Shown here: positions 1 through 12,600 of the stretch, in pieces | Layout: each line of letters begins with the position of its first letter | Numbering within the stretch: the first letter of the stretch is position 1 | Origin: Ampullaceana balthica | Lineage: Eukaryota > Mollusca > Gastropoda > Lymnaeidae | Direction: 5' to 3' | Assembly: GCA_944989445.1 (NCBI GenBank) | Contig: CALYLW010000568.1 | Span: 248,001 to 312,000, forward strand | DNA length: 64,000 nt | Notes under the pieces: model-generated | Told to the model about the DNA's origin: nothing | The model's input: the letters and a program-made list of their open reading frames with translations, nothing else | Database searches by the model: none | Translations under genes and position numbers: made by a program

Positions 1-3000
1 ATCGAGGAATGTGAGACGGGTTAATGCCCTTAATTATGTCGTGTTGCTGTGGAAAATACGTTATTTAATTTAATTTTCAAACATATCGCTGTTATTTATT
101 ATTAAAAATATTGCTTGCAATGATATGTAATAAATATTCAAAAATCAGTATACCGCCTGTTGTTTCCCGAATATATATACTGACATCACACATCGAATTA
201 ATTGTACATGTAATATCTTATCAGTAACATAAGCAAGTCTCTACATCCCTCACTTGAGAGCTTTTCAAAAGTAGACGCACATTGGCTTTTGTAAAATTTA
301 GATCCTACAAAAATATGATACGTCCGACCCAGTTCATCACAGCTGATCAGCTCGGTCAGAACGAATTATTTGCCTTAAAGATAGTGTTACGGTCTGGGTT
401 TTAGTATTGGTACGACCACCTACGACAGGGCTATAACTCAGCAATCGTGAATAGGGTTTGTCATTCCTAAAACCGGGAAACGTCATAACTCAAGGGGTAA
501 TGTTCTATTTTTAGATCACATTTAGCGGATCAATGTTTTGAAGCACAAATAAAGTCTAATCACTATGTTCTCAAAATTGTTAGCATGGTAAAATTACGAA
601 ACTGTTTTTCCAATAAGCTGTCTTAAATTAACGAGGAATTAACAAATAACTGATAAGATACATCCTTCTCAATACACGTGTACGTGCATTTACATATTGA
701 CTCGTATCTGTTATTAAATTTTTATGAAATTTGTCCTTAAAAAATATATGTATAGCCCCAATATTTCTATTAATAGATTTCCGCCATATTATGACAAGGC
801 CTATTACATAAGTTCAATATCTAACTCTACAATCTACGTCCTGCATCTACAACTACAATATGTATGGTACAACCCTCTTGCTCGACTACCTAAACGTCAC
901 TACGTCACACCCTCTAACACCGCGTCATAACAAAAGTGCGTTCAATATAACACGAGCAACGTGCGCCAGAGCAGCATAATCATTATTAATGCGCAAATCC
1001 CCATTAACCCCTAATATTACCCTAGACGGATAGCGCCGAAGGATTTTGTTCCTCAATCTCTAAGACGCTAATAATTAACGTGCTTGCTCCCCCAGCTGTT
1101 CTCAAATATTAACTATAAATTATTAAGTCATTACAAGTAAGTTTTAAAAGATAAAATTTAAAAAATATATATAATTTTTTTTAAAAATGGAATTCAAAAC
1201 ATAACAGCTGATTTTCAAAGTAGAGGGAAACTAGACGCTTTCTGGAAAATGTGTGAAATGTTGTCTCGGTAAATTTTTAAAATCTATTTATTAATGTGCC
1301 TAGAATGAAACATGTACAACGAAATCTAATGTTATCATTTAAAACGTCATAGCCAATATTGCATACTGTATATACTATACAGCATTGACATTACCTAATA
1401 TTATCTTGTCTTTTAAAACATTGCAGCTCAGAGGCGTAGCTAGGAAATTTTGCGCCCGGGGAGAAAACAAAATCGGTGACCCCCACCCCAGTTAAATTAA
1501 TATTTTACCCGTGTTCACGTATTATATTGTAGCGTTTAAAGCCTAATTTTGGCGCCCGATGGATATATATACCCCTCTGCCCCACCTCGCTATGTCTCTG
1601 CTGTAACTCTTACAGTGCAATACACTAATAACGCCCACTCTTATTTTGTCTCCTAAAACAGTGCAGCTGACACAATGTATTACATTAACATCATTACAAC
1701 TTGGTGATTCGGGCCAAATTGTTCTCCATAGTGACAGGCAGTGACAGGCAGTGACAGCCAGAGTTTTTTTTTAATCAACTCGCCCCCGCCCAAAACACAC
1801 ACTTTCTGTTTTAAAAAAATCAGTCACATTTTCATAGCTGAGACCCGACCAACGGTCAGTTTTTGTACTCCATGGGGTAGCTGAAGTATCATACCACCCT
1901 AAGTGGCACTTACCACGCTACGCCACTGCATATGTCCTCCTCGGATGATCTTATTCTTAAATTTGCGTCGCGTGGTTTTAAAAAAAAAGGGAAATACGAG
2001 GTACACGTTCCTGAATGTGTTATATTTTCTAGTTGCGCCATCAACCACAAACCTGCGGTTTGTACACACCCCATGATCATGTCGATGAGCTAAAAAGCTA
2101 TAGACTTACAAATCCCGGAATTACCCCTTAAAGCCCACCCCCCTCCTTTCCAACACCTTTTTTTTTACAAAATTTTGCGAGGCCGAAGGGGGGGGGGTGG
2201 CAGTCTCAGAGTACGCCCATAGTATCCTTATTTAATTCTTACTATATTCATCAGTTAATACTTCTTGTGATGAGAGTTTGTATTCCGGAGTAGAGAAGAG
2301 GAGAAGGGCAAGCCTCTACTTGCCGTGGTCCTGCTTCCCTAGCAACCCATTCCACCAATCACTTGTGGAGCACAAACACGCTGCTTTGTTATTCGCTTGT
2401 GTGCTTTGGATCACACATTTACCCCAGCGATGACTCGAGAGATGATCTGCCATTAATCAATCAATCGATTTAATTTAAATGTTTTGTTTACGTTTTTTTT
2501 CCTTCAGATTATCTGCAGACGTGTCCACATCCAAGAATTAGAATATGAAAACTGTTCTTTAGACACTCGAAATAGAATCTACAAGTTAGTAAGTTGGCAG
2601 TCCCATAGTCGAATCATTATAGGAACTGTTCTCAGAGTACCGTAGTCAAATCGTAGGACCTTCGCTCTCAAGGTGCAATAGTCGACGAAACAGGATAGTC
2701 GTCGAATTATTCCACGGAGGTCGAACGTCAGGATTTCCTACAAAACATCAACTGTAGATTTTGTGGTTATAATTTCGATTTCGTCTTGCCCTTCAGTGAG
2801 TCGTCACCACACAGTGTCTCTAGAAGATATTATTTTACTGCTGTTACATCACTATTGTAAGTAAACATTACATCTAATACTAATTGTATTACTATTTTTG
2901 TTCTATATGCATACAATATTTTATACTTTTTACCTACACTACCATAGTAATTTATTAATTAATTTATTTTGGGAAAATACCTCTTAAAGCTCCCCCCCCC

Positions 3001-3665
3001 ACCCACACACACCTTTTTTTTAGAGTACTATGCGAGGCCTGGCGGCGTCTCTCAGAGTGCCACCCCTAGCATCTTTAATCAATTAATACTATGTTCATCA
3101 GATTATACTTCTTGGGAAGAGTATAGGAAGGGAGCATAGAATGTATAATCCAATTTTTGTGTTGTTAGATGCTTTGTTGAAACTAAGTTTTGAAGCAAAA
3201 ATGCGCTACATTGGACAATATTTAAAATTCATTTGTCTCACCCCATAGCCGATAAATAGAACCGAACGATCATAGCCTCGAAAGACGTATCAAAAGGGCA
3301 AACGAAAAGCTTGCAGGTTTTCTAATCTTTGATTGCAGATGCTCTTAACTTTAACGTTCGAGAACTCTGTCTGTGTGAGGTGGCAGGATTTTCTCGGCTT
3401 GATTTTTCCCTTTAAACACACAGTTTTACAAAAAAAAATTGTATATCTTTATGGTAGGAATAGGGGCCCATTTAGTGAAACACTCCTGAGAAATCAGGTC
3501 AAACAAAACAAACAAAAAAACGGCGCTCGCGGTCATTTTCCTTTTTTTTTGGGGAGGGGGGCGGGAATTTGTTTCAGAAGTGATAGCGCCAGTTGAATGA
3601 AACATATAATTGTTTAACGAATTTAAAAAAAATATATTTTAAAATTTATTTTAAACCATTTCCAG
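1..3665. other. Upstream intergenic region, AT-rich, with small repeats
   Basis: I see no supportable coding exon here; the short reading frames lack homology that I recognise and are interrupted by AT-rich sequence. A hAT-like MITE lies at 1429-1600. Two diverged copies of one ~180-bp repeat lie near 2106-2290 and 2970-3150; both contain a C-rich run, a T-run and the word GCGAGGCC. A short 11-bp tandem (GTGACAGGCA type, three copies) lies near 1731-1759. Immediately before 3666 is a pyrimidine tract ending CCAG, which could be the acceptor of an intron in the 5' UTR of the gene that follows. Confidence 0.5.
1429..1600. mobile_element. hAT-like MITE (CAGAGGCGTAGCTAGG ends)
   Basis: The left end CAGAGGCGTAGCTAGG is matched by an inverted, degenerate right end (CCTCGCTATGTCTCTG), 13 of 16 positions. 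The 172-bp interior has no coding capacity. The flanking 8-mers match at only 5 of 8 positions, so the target duplication is decayed. The same GGCGTAGCT-type ends recur at 6873-7055, near 29946, near 42050 and, intact, at 48116-50996. This suggests non-autonomous relatives of that hAT element. Confidence 0.55.
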
Positions 3666-3668
3666 ATC

Positions 3669-3747
3669 ATGCGAAGCTTCGTTCGCTTTCTCCTGGTCTT
3701 CATGATTCTGTTCCAGCTGGGACAAGCTTGGAGTGAAGACGTTAAAG
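3669..3747 (+). CDS. Mucin-like gene, exon 1 (signal peptide)
   Basis: ATG at 3669 opens a 26-codon segment beginning MRSFVRFLLVFMILFQ. This is a textbook signal peptide: basic start, hydrophobic core, likely cleavage after the GQA or QAWS stretch. The exon ends at G|GTAACT, leaving one base. That base completes a GAT (Asp) codon with the AT that opens exon 2. The preceding CCAG suggests the exon itself may start at 3666 after a 5'-UTR intron. It is too short to be found as a simple open reading frame. Confidence 0.7.
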
Positions 3748-5857
3748 GTAACTAAGAAATATAAGCCAGGATAAATCTTAAAACATAAATATATATATAT
3801 TATATATATACGTTAAAGCCACAATAAAAATGTTGATGAATGACTAACGCTAAGAAAGTCCTCCGCTGACCTGGAGAGGAGATGGGCGCCGCCAAGGTCT
3901 ACCAAGCCCCGAGAAAGTTCTAATGGAAACATTAGAATTCCCTACGACCACGAGGTTATGGAACACACACATACACACACTCACACACATATATATATAT
4001 ATTATATATTTACGCTCATTTTTCACTGCCGCCTAACGCTAAGGGAAATTTGCGTTGTAAGCATTGCTGATTGACTCAAATAGTTATTTTTTGGTGCAGT
4101 AATTTGGCGCGCTGCTTTCTAACATTAGTTTAAAAATCGTGTGGTGATTAGCACTGTAAAAATTATTATGTAAATGCTTTAACATTTTAGGAATATTTCG
4201 TATTTATCATACAAGGATAAGTTACTTGGGCTTTTAACATAAAAAATAAAAAAAAATAAAAAAAACTATTATAAAATACTTTGTGTACATTTAAGAAATT
4301 TTAATATTACGTATTTATCATACAAGGACAAGTTAGTTGGGCTTTTGAAAAAGGTGGGCGCCGTAGGCGCCCATAAAAAAGGGGGCGCCGCAGCACAAGC
4401 TAGTATATATATATTAAACAATATAATTTGCAATTGTCACGCAAGTAGTGTCTGTCAGTCCTGACGCTACTAATTTTAGAAAGCAGGGAAAACCAAATTA
4501 CTGCACCAAAGCATCAAAAGGTGTGCAAATTAAATATGCGCTGTAAAGAAATATTATATGACGTCATTGTTTTAGCTAATATTTTAATTTAGGAAAAGGG
4601 ATCAATGTAATAAAAGAAACCCGTAAAAAAACCAAGTTTTTCACTATAAATCCTTTATGTACTAGACGTAACTAAAAGAATATCATTATAATACGCAGCG
4701 CCAGACCATCCAAAAATACAAAATTGCAGTTGTGTTGTAAAACATGTTTAATATAATGCGCACCAATCAGGAATATGCTTATAAAAAGAGTTGTCAATAA
4801 AATACGCACCTTATTGCACGACAGAAAGGTTGTTCAATATAATACGCACCGCGACGCTCTATCTCAAAAAATAGAATGATATATACGAATAAATAAAATA
4901 ATATAAAAAATCAATAATTTAATTACGGTACATGCGATCGATCTGAAATTTCAATACATTGTTTTTATTATCGGTACGAAACTGCCTGCAAAATTTCAGC
5001 TCGCTAGCTTACGAGGAAATGGGTTAAAAATCGATCAAAAGTTTTGGCGACAAGCAATCAAGCAATCAAGGGTGCAGACACCACGAGTTAATATAAAGGA
5101 TTTAATAAAAAAAACAACCCGTAAAAAAACCAAGTTTTTCACTATAAATCCGTTATTTACGAGACGTAACTAAAAGAATGTTCATTATAACACGCAGCGC
5201 AAGACCATCCAAAAATACAAAATTGCAGTTGTGTCGTAAAACGTGTTTAATATAATGCGCACCGATCAGGAATATGTTTATAAAAAGTGCTGTCAATAAA
5301 ATACGCACCTTATTGCGCGACAGAAAGGTTGTTCAATATAATACGCACCGCGACGCTCTATCTCATAAAATAGCATGATACATAGGAATAAATAAAATAA
5401 TCTAAAAAATCAATAATTTAATTACGGTACATGCGATCGATCTGAAATTTTGATACATTGCTTTTATTATCGGTACGAAACTGCCTGCAAAATTTCAACT
5501 CGCTGCTTACGAGCAAGTGGGTTAAAAATCGATCAAAATTTTGGCGACAAGGGTGGGCGGGCGGGCGGGTGGCCGCAGACACCACGAGTTAATATAAAGG
5601 ATTTAAAAAGAGGATTTGATGATGGTTAATTATAAATAAAAAAATAAAAGGGGCGCCGTAGGCGCCCTGCAACACCTATTATAAAATACTTGTGTACATT
5701 TCAGAAAGTTTAATATTTCGTATTTATCAAACAAGGACAAGTTAGTTGGGCTTTTGAAAAAAGTCGGCGCCGTAGGCGCCCTAAAAAAAGCGCATTTTTT
5801 ATAAAATAAATAGATTTCAGCTGAAAACTTTCGTCATTTTTGACGGGTGATACGCTA

Positions 5858-5919
<62 letters not shown>

Positions 5920-7130
5920 GATGTGTGAAATGATGCTTACTACCTGAATGCCGTTTATAAGGCTTAAATGCAAATATTTAGAAATTGTGTGTGTGTGTTT
6001 CTTTGAGGGTCTTCTGAGGGCGTCTATGATAAGGTCTAACGAGGAAGTTTCCAGCGCTTATTAAGGCCCCATGACATTAATTGGGGCAAGCGGGGTATGG
6101 GCGGGGTAGTACCAAGGAATACTACTCAAGTATTGGCAAAATATAAAATAAAATATCAGAGTTTGTTCCCTTTATTTTAACATTGTTTAAAAAAAAATTA
6201 AATTCAAGTACATGTACATGTTTATTATTTATTAATTTTAAAAAAAAATCAATTTCTTTTCAATTTTTTTAAAATTCTGAAAGCATATATTTTTTAATGT
6301 TTGAAAATTTACGAAATAATGTTAAAACTATGAAGGGTCGCGTTACGATAAGATTCCCAGATGAAAAATACTTTTTATACTTTCTATCAAGGAGTCACTA
6401 AATTAATATTTACTCATGTTTATTTTGTTAAAACGCATAAATCAAAGACACATTGGCAGGAGTTTAGATGAGCCTTCGTGACCTTGGTTTTATTATTATC
6501 AAAGTTTGAACATATTTTCTAAACAGATTTCTTTTAACTTATAAAACATCACATTTAATAACTAAGGTTCTACCTTAGGAAGTATTTAATTCCTGTAGTT
6601 TAAGGAAAATTACCCGATTCACGATTGTTGTATTATTTATAGAGGTTTTCATAAGCAATGGGTCGAAAATTATAAAGGTAGTATTTTTTTTTAAAAAATA
6701 AAAGGCCAAAATGAACATGAAGAATTCGGTACTTTGACAATGTTAGTGTGCTGTCCAAGGCCGCACGCACTAATAGTCACTGGATCTGAATGGTAACGGT
6801 CATGATTGTACATTGGCGGGGTATTTGGCTTCGAAATGGTGTCCTCTTGTAACGTAACTTGGAACAACGCGTCAGTGGCGTAGTGAGGGGGGGGGCGGGG
6901 CACATATGCCCCGGGTGCGAGGTGCAGGGACGCCAAAATGAGGCTTAAGAGCATTACGAGGTTACATTAAAATAAGTTAACGAGGATGATGAATTGGGGG
7001 GACGCTAAATTAATAGTTTATCCTCGGGGCGCAAAATATCCTCTCTACGCCTCTGCAATTCTTACACACTGCACAGACCTGTGGATATCATGACACGTCA
7101 ACTCAAATTCAAGATGTCGTGTAAGGGAGG

Positions 7131-7208
<78 letters not shown>

Positions 7209-10200
7209 GAGAGAGACTATAAAACAGTGAGGTGGGTGAGATACGGGAAGGAGTCTCAGTTGTAAACTTACACCTTGGGGATTAAGTTTCTTTCTCGAAC
7301 AAAGCCGTTAATATTGAGGGATGGGGTAGGGGGGAGAGTGGAACTTCTGTTGCTGGTGCGATAGATTGGAATGTTTCTGTTGGATTACATTTGTTTGTTA
7401 AATGTGTTTAATTTCAGGTTATATTTTCTAACTGATCACTAAACGTCCTTTGTTTACATGTCTTGGTATATTCTTAATTTAACAGTTTATTTTTACATTT
7501 AAATCTGTTCATTACTAATTTTTTTTACTGCCTACTGATCTCTGGTAATCGTTTAAAAAATAGTATTTACTATATAAGTACTTTTATGTACTGTTCATTA
7601 TCTGTTGACTCTCTGTAGATCATTGTCTACTGACTGTATAGTTACTGTGTTATGTTTTATGGATCTTTGACCACTGTTTATAGTTACTGTGTTATGTTTT
7701 ATGGATCTTTGACCACTGTTTATAGTTACTGTGTTATGTTTTATGGATCTTTGACCACTGTTTATAGTTACTGTGTTATGTTTTAGGGATCTTTGACCAC
7801 TGTTTATAGTTACTGTGCTATGTTTTAGGGATCTTTGACGCACTGTTTATAGTTACTGTGCTATGTTTTAGGGATCTTTGACGCACTGTTTATAGTTACT
7901 GTGTTATGTTTTATGGATCTTTGACCAATGTTTATATACCAGCGTGTTCCCGTCCACAGATCCTACCCTTCTGCTGTTGTCATCGAGGATAAAACCGGAA
8001 ACGCTGTTGGCAAGGCTCAGAAGACAAGCAGGTGCATTAACCGACCAAAGTACAACGCCAAGTTTGGCGACGTCTGATATCAGCACAGCATCTGAAAGTA
8101 GCGCAACGACTGACACGGCAACCACAACGAGTGAGATCATTACAACATCGGATGTTGTTACAAGGACTGAAAATTATTCCACTGAAAGTACCACAACTGA
8201 AAGAGCTGTAGCCGAAATTGCTACAAATGAAAGTGCTACAACTGAAAGTACTATAGGTGAAAGTGTTACAACTGAAACTGGTACAGCTGAAAGTAGTACC
8301 ACTGAAAGTGCTACATTAGAAAGTTACACAACTGAAAGTTCTACAACTGAAAGTAATATAACTGAAAGTTCTACAACTGAAAGTAATATAACTGAAAGTT
8401 CTACAACTGAAAGTAATATAACTGGAAGTTCTACTACTAAAAGTTCTACAACTGAAAGTTCTACAACTAAAAGTGATACAACTGAAAGTTCTACAAATGA
8501 AAGTTCTACAACTGAAAGTTCTACAACTGAAAGTTCTACAACTGGAAGTTCTACAACTGAACGTGATACAACTGAACGTGATACAACTGAACGTGATACA
8601 ACTGAAAGTTACACAAATGAAATTGATACAACTGAAAGTGATACAACTGAACGTGATACAACTGAACGTGATACAACTGAAAGTGATACAACTGAAAGTG
8701 ATACAACTGAAAGTGATACAACCACTTTAATTAGTACTTCATCTGCAGCAGACACGAACTCTCAAACCGATAGCTCTGAAACCTCTACACCCGAGGACAG
8801 CAGCACCACGGCTGGCGGTGACCCAACCACACAAGACGGCGGCACAGCGGCGGCAACGACCGCACCAGTCACCACACCCGCTTCTGGTGTCCCCGCCAGC
8901 CTGCCACCACCATCGGGACCGACCACAACATCGGGACCGACCACAACATCGGGACCTACCACCTCCTCGCCTGCTGTTCCCCCGTCGCCCACTGTGCCCA
9001 ACCTCCCGACGACACCCAAGACCCCAGAGAAGGCTGCAGACACGGGGGAGGGGGAGCTGACCCAGGGCGGTAAATGGGCGATAGGGATCATCGTGCCCCT
9101 GTGCATCGTCGTTCTTGTTTTGTTGGGAGTCTGGTCCTACAGAAGGTAAGAATTCTACCCACCCCCACCGCCCAAATATCAAAAAACAAAAAAAAATAAT
9201 TAAAAAATGCAGTGCCCGATAAAGTTGATTGTATTACTTTTCATTCATTCATTCACTCAAAAATTTTGAAATATTTTAAACAATTTTTTAGTGTGTGGAG
9301 TGGCGAGTTGTGTGGGAAGGTATGCATGTATTATCAGAAAATAAATTTATTTATATTTAAACTGAAATTTTGATTTGTAAAATTTATCACTGAAATTTTA
9401 CTTTACTAAAATAACCATTAACCATTTTGACTATCAGTTGTATTTTGCCACACGAATCTATAAACATCCCCAAAGTTTCATTCGCTCCATTAATTCTTTA
9501 TTAACAGATGTTATTATTATTATTATTATTACATGTATTACTCCACCGAATGACTAGGGACCTAACCCGAACCTATAAGCTCACCATTCTCGGAATTAGT
9601 GAAACAAGATGGACTGGATGGGGACAGAAGAGATTAATCTCAGGAGAGATGGTGTTATTTTCGGGACACGAAGAAGACGATGCCCCACATACCCAGGGTG
9701 TTGCTATGATGCTATCAAGGGCAGAGCAAGGAGCACTCATTGGATGGGAGGCCCATGGACCTAGAATTCTTTTAGCAACCTTTCGAACAAAGAAACGTAG
9801 CATCAACCTAGATGTTATACAATGCTACGCACCAACTGATGAAAGTGATGAAGGAGACAAAGAAGAATTCTACAATAGAGTAATGACCATAGTCCAGGGT
9901 CGCCCACGGAGGAACATCGTCGTCCTCATGGGAGACTTTAATGCCAAGATCGGCAATAGCAACACAGGGTACGAAGAGGTTATGGGACAGCAAGGGATAG
10001 GCGAGATGAACGACAATGGTGAGAGGTTTGCTGACCTATGTGCCGCAGCAGACCTGGTCATAGGGGGGGGGGAGTATTTTCCAGCACAAGAGGATTCACA
10101 AAGCTACATGGGTCTCACCGGACATGAGAACGATGAACCAAATAGACCATGTATGTATTTCTAAAAAATTCAGGCGATCTCTCCAAGACGTACGTGTTAA

Positions 10201-12567
10201 GAGGGGAGCTGATGTTGCCTCAGATCACCATCTTCTTGTGGCCAGGATGAAATTAAAACTAAAGAGACATTATACCGAGCAAACAGCATACAGGTTTCGG
10301 TATAATACCTCCCTCCTGAAGGACCAAGCCAAAAAGGAAGAATTCAAAATCTCACTATTCAATAAGTTCCAAGTCCTACAAGAAATACTGGAAGATGAAA
10401 CCACCGAAGGGAAATGGCAAAGCATGAAAGAAACAGTACAGTCAACATGCCAAGAAGTGCTAGGAAACAGGAAACTGGCACGCAAAAAATGGATGACAGC
10501 AGGTACGCTGAGTAAAATAGAAGAAAGGAAAAGAAAGAAAGCAGAAGTGAATAACAGCCGCACCCGAGCACAGAAAAACAAGGCCCAGAAGGAGTATGCA
10601 GATGCAAATAAGGAAGTTAAGAAAAGCATCAAGAGGGCCAAGAAGGAATTTGTTGATAAACTTGCTAAAGAAGCAGAGGATGCAGCTCACCAGGGGAACA
10701 TGAGGGAACTGTTTGATACCCTTAAGACGCTGCCAGGGAAATTTAGCAAGGTAGAGAGACCAGTAAAGGACAAAATGGGAAACACCATACCAAGTGAGGA
10801 GCAACAGAGAGGGAGATGGAAGGAGCACTTTGAAGAGCTCCTAAACAGGCCTGAGCCAAGGAATCCACCAGGAACCAGCCGATAATGACCTACTAATTGA
10901 CTGTAATAGTCCCACCAAAGAAGAGATTAGCAGGGCCATTAAACAACTCAGAAATGGAAAAGCTGCGGGACCCGATGGCATCCCAGCAGAGGCACTGAAG
11001 GCGGACTTGGAAACCAGTGTGGAAATGCTGCACCCTCTGTTTATGAAGATATGGGAAGAGGAGCAAGTTCCTTCCGATTGGTAAGAGGGATACCTTATCA
11101 AGATCCCAAAGAAGGGAGACTTAAGCTCCTGCTCGAACTACAGAGGGATCACCCTGCTGTCCATCCCAGGAAAGGTTTTCAACCGTGTACTACTTAACAG
11201 GATGAAAAACGCTGTAGACCCACTGTTGCGGGACGAACAAGCTGGCTTTCGCACCAACAGATCCTGCACAGACCAGATAGCGACACTGCGCATCATTCTA
11301 GAGCAGTGACTAGAGTGGAACTCGCCGCTCTATGTCAACTTTGTTGACTATGAAAAAGCCTTCGACAGTGTTGACAGGCAAACCTTGTGGAGATTGCTAA
11401 GGCATTACGGGGTGCCACAGAAATTACGGATATAATCAGAAACATGTACGAAGGGATAAACTGCCGAGTTATCCATGGCCAGCAGGTGACAGATGCGTTT
11501 CAGGTGAAGACTGGTGTGAGACAAGGTTGCTTGCTGTCACCATTCCTCTTCCTGTTAGCCATTGACTGGGTGATGAAAACATCTACACAGCAGAAAAGGA
11601 ATGACATCCAATGGACCTTGTGGGATCAACTGGATGATCTTGACTTTGCTGATGATCTTGCCCTTCTTGCACATACCCAAAAACAGATGCAGGAGAAAAC
11701 AAACATTGTCGCAGCCACTTCTGCTAGCATGGGTCTCAACATTCACAAAGGGAAGAGTAAAATCCTCAAGGTTAATGCCACCAGTACATCACCCATTATG
11801 CTTGAAGGAGAAGCCCTTGAGGAGGTGGACAGTTTTGTTTACCTTGGCAGCGTGGTAGATAAGCAAGGTGGTACAGATGCGGACGTCAAAATAAGGATCG
11901 GAAAAGCAAGAGCAGCCTTCCAGCAACTCAAGAATGTTTGGGTCTCTAACAACTTAGGCAGCAAGTTAAAAGTAAGGATTTTTAACGCTATGGTAAAACC
12001 TGTGCAGCTATATGGAGCCGAGACATGGAGAACAACGGCCGTAAACTTGACCAGAATCCAGTCCTTCATCAATCAAGAAGGATTCTCAGAATTCACTGGC
12101 CAGACAAAATCAGCAACCAGGAACTGTGGCGGCGGACAAAACAGAAGCCCATTGAGGAAGAGATTCTCCAGAAGCGGTGGAGGTGGATTGGTCATACACT
12201 AAGGAAACCTGCTCCTAACACAACAAAGCAAGCCCTGAAATGGAACCCACAGGGTAAGCGGAAAAGAGGCCGTCCAAGAAACACTTGGCGCCGAGAATTG
12301 GAGGCAGACATCAAGAGAATTGGCCATGAATGGAAGATCCTGGAGAAGCTGGCCCAGGATAGAGATGCCTGGAGGTCTCTCGTAGGTGGCCTATGCCCTT
12401 GGAGGAATCGCAGACGCCGACGATGATCGGTAGATGCCCCTCATGGACGAGAAGGCTCAACAAAACAAAATAACCATTAACCATTTTGACCATCAGTTGT
12501 ATTTTGCCACACGAATCTATAAACATCCCCAAAGTTTCATTCGCTCCATTAATTCTTTATTAACAGA

Positions 12568-12600
<33 letters not shown>

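Larger units (their letters stand above)
4080..5857 (+). mobile_element. Composite repeat block with Helitron-like 3' termini
   Basis: Two segments share the words TACAAGGACAAGTTAGTTGG and the palindrome GGCGCCGTAGGCGCC (near 4357, 5650 and 5765). Each ends in CTAG followed by T (4400-4403 and 5854-5857). The second end is preceded by a perfect 5-bp hairpin (CGTCA, TTTT loop, TGACG at 5832-5845) eight bases before CTAG, a Helitron-type 3' signature. No helicase coding remains and I could not fix a 5' TC end, so this is a tentative non-autonomous Helitron/Helentron call. Two copies of another repeat family (4619-5104, 5117-5605) lie inside. Confidence 0.4.

Noticed and set aside
724..930. 68-codon plus-strand frame
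   Set aside because: Short, no domain, in AT-rich intergenic DNA.
7904..8140. Minus-strand 78-codon frame with hydrophobic start
   Set aside because: It is antisense to the mucin-like exon 2, whose splice sites and phases are consistent.
8739..9182. Minus-strand Arg/Gly-rich frames
   Set aside because: Shadows of the Pro/Thr-rich stalk of the mucin-like exon 2 on the opposite strand.
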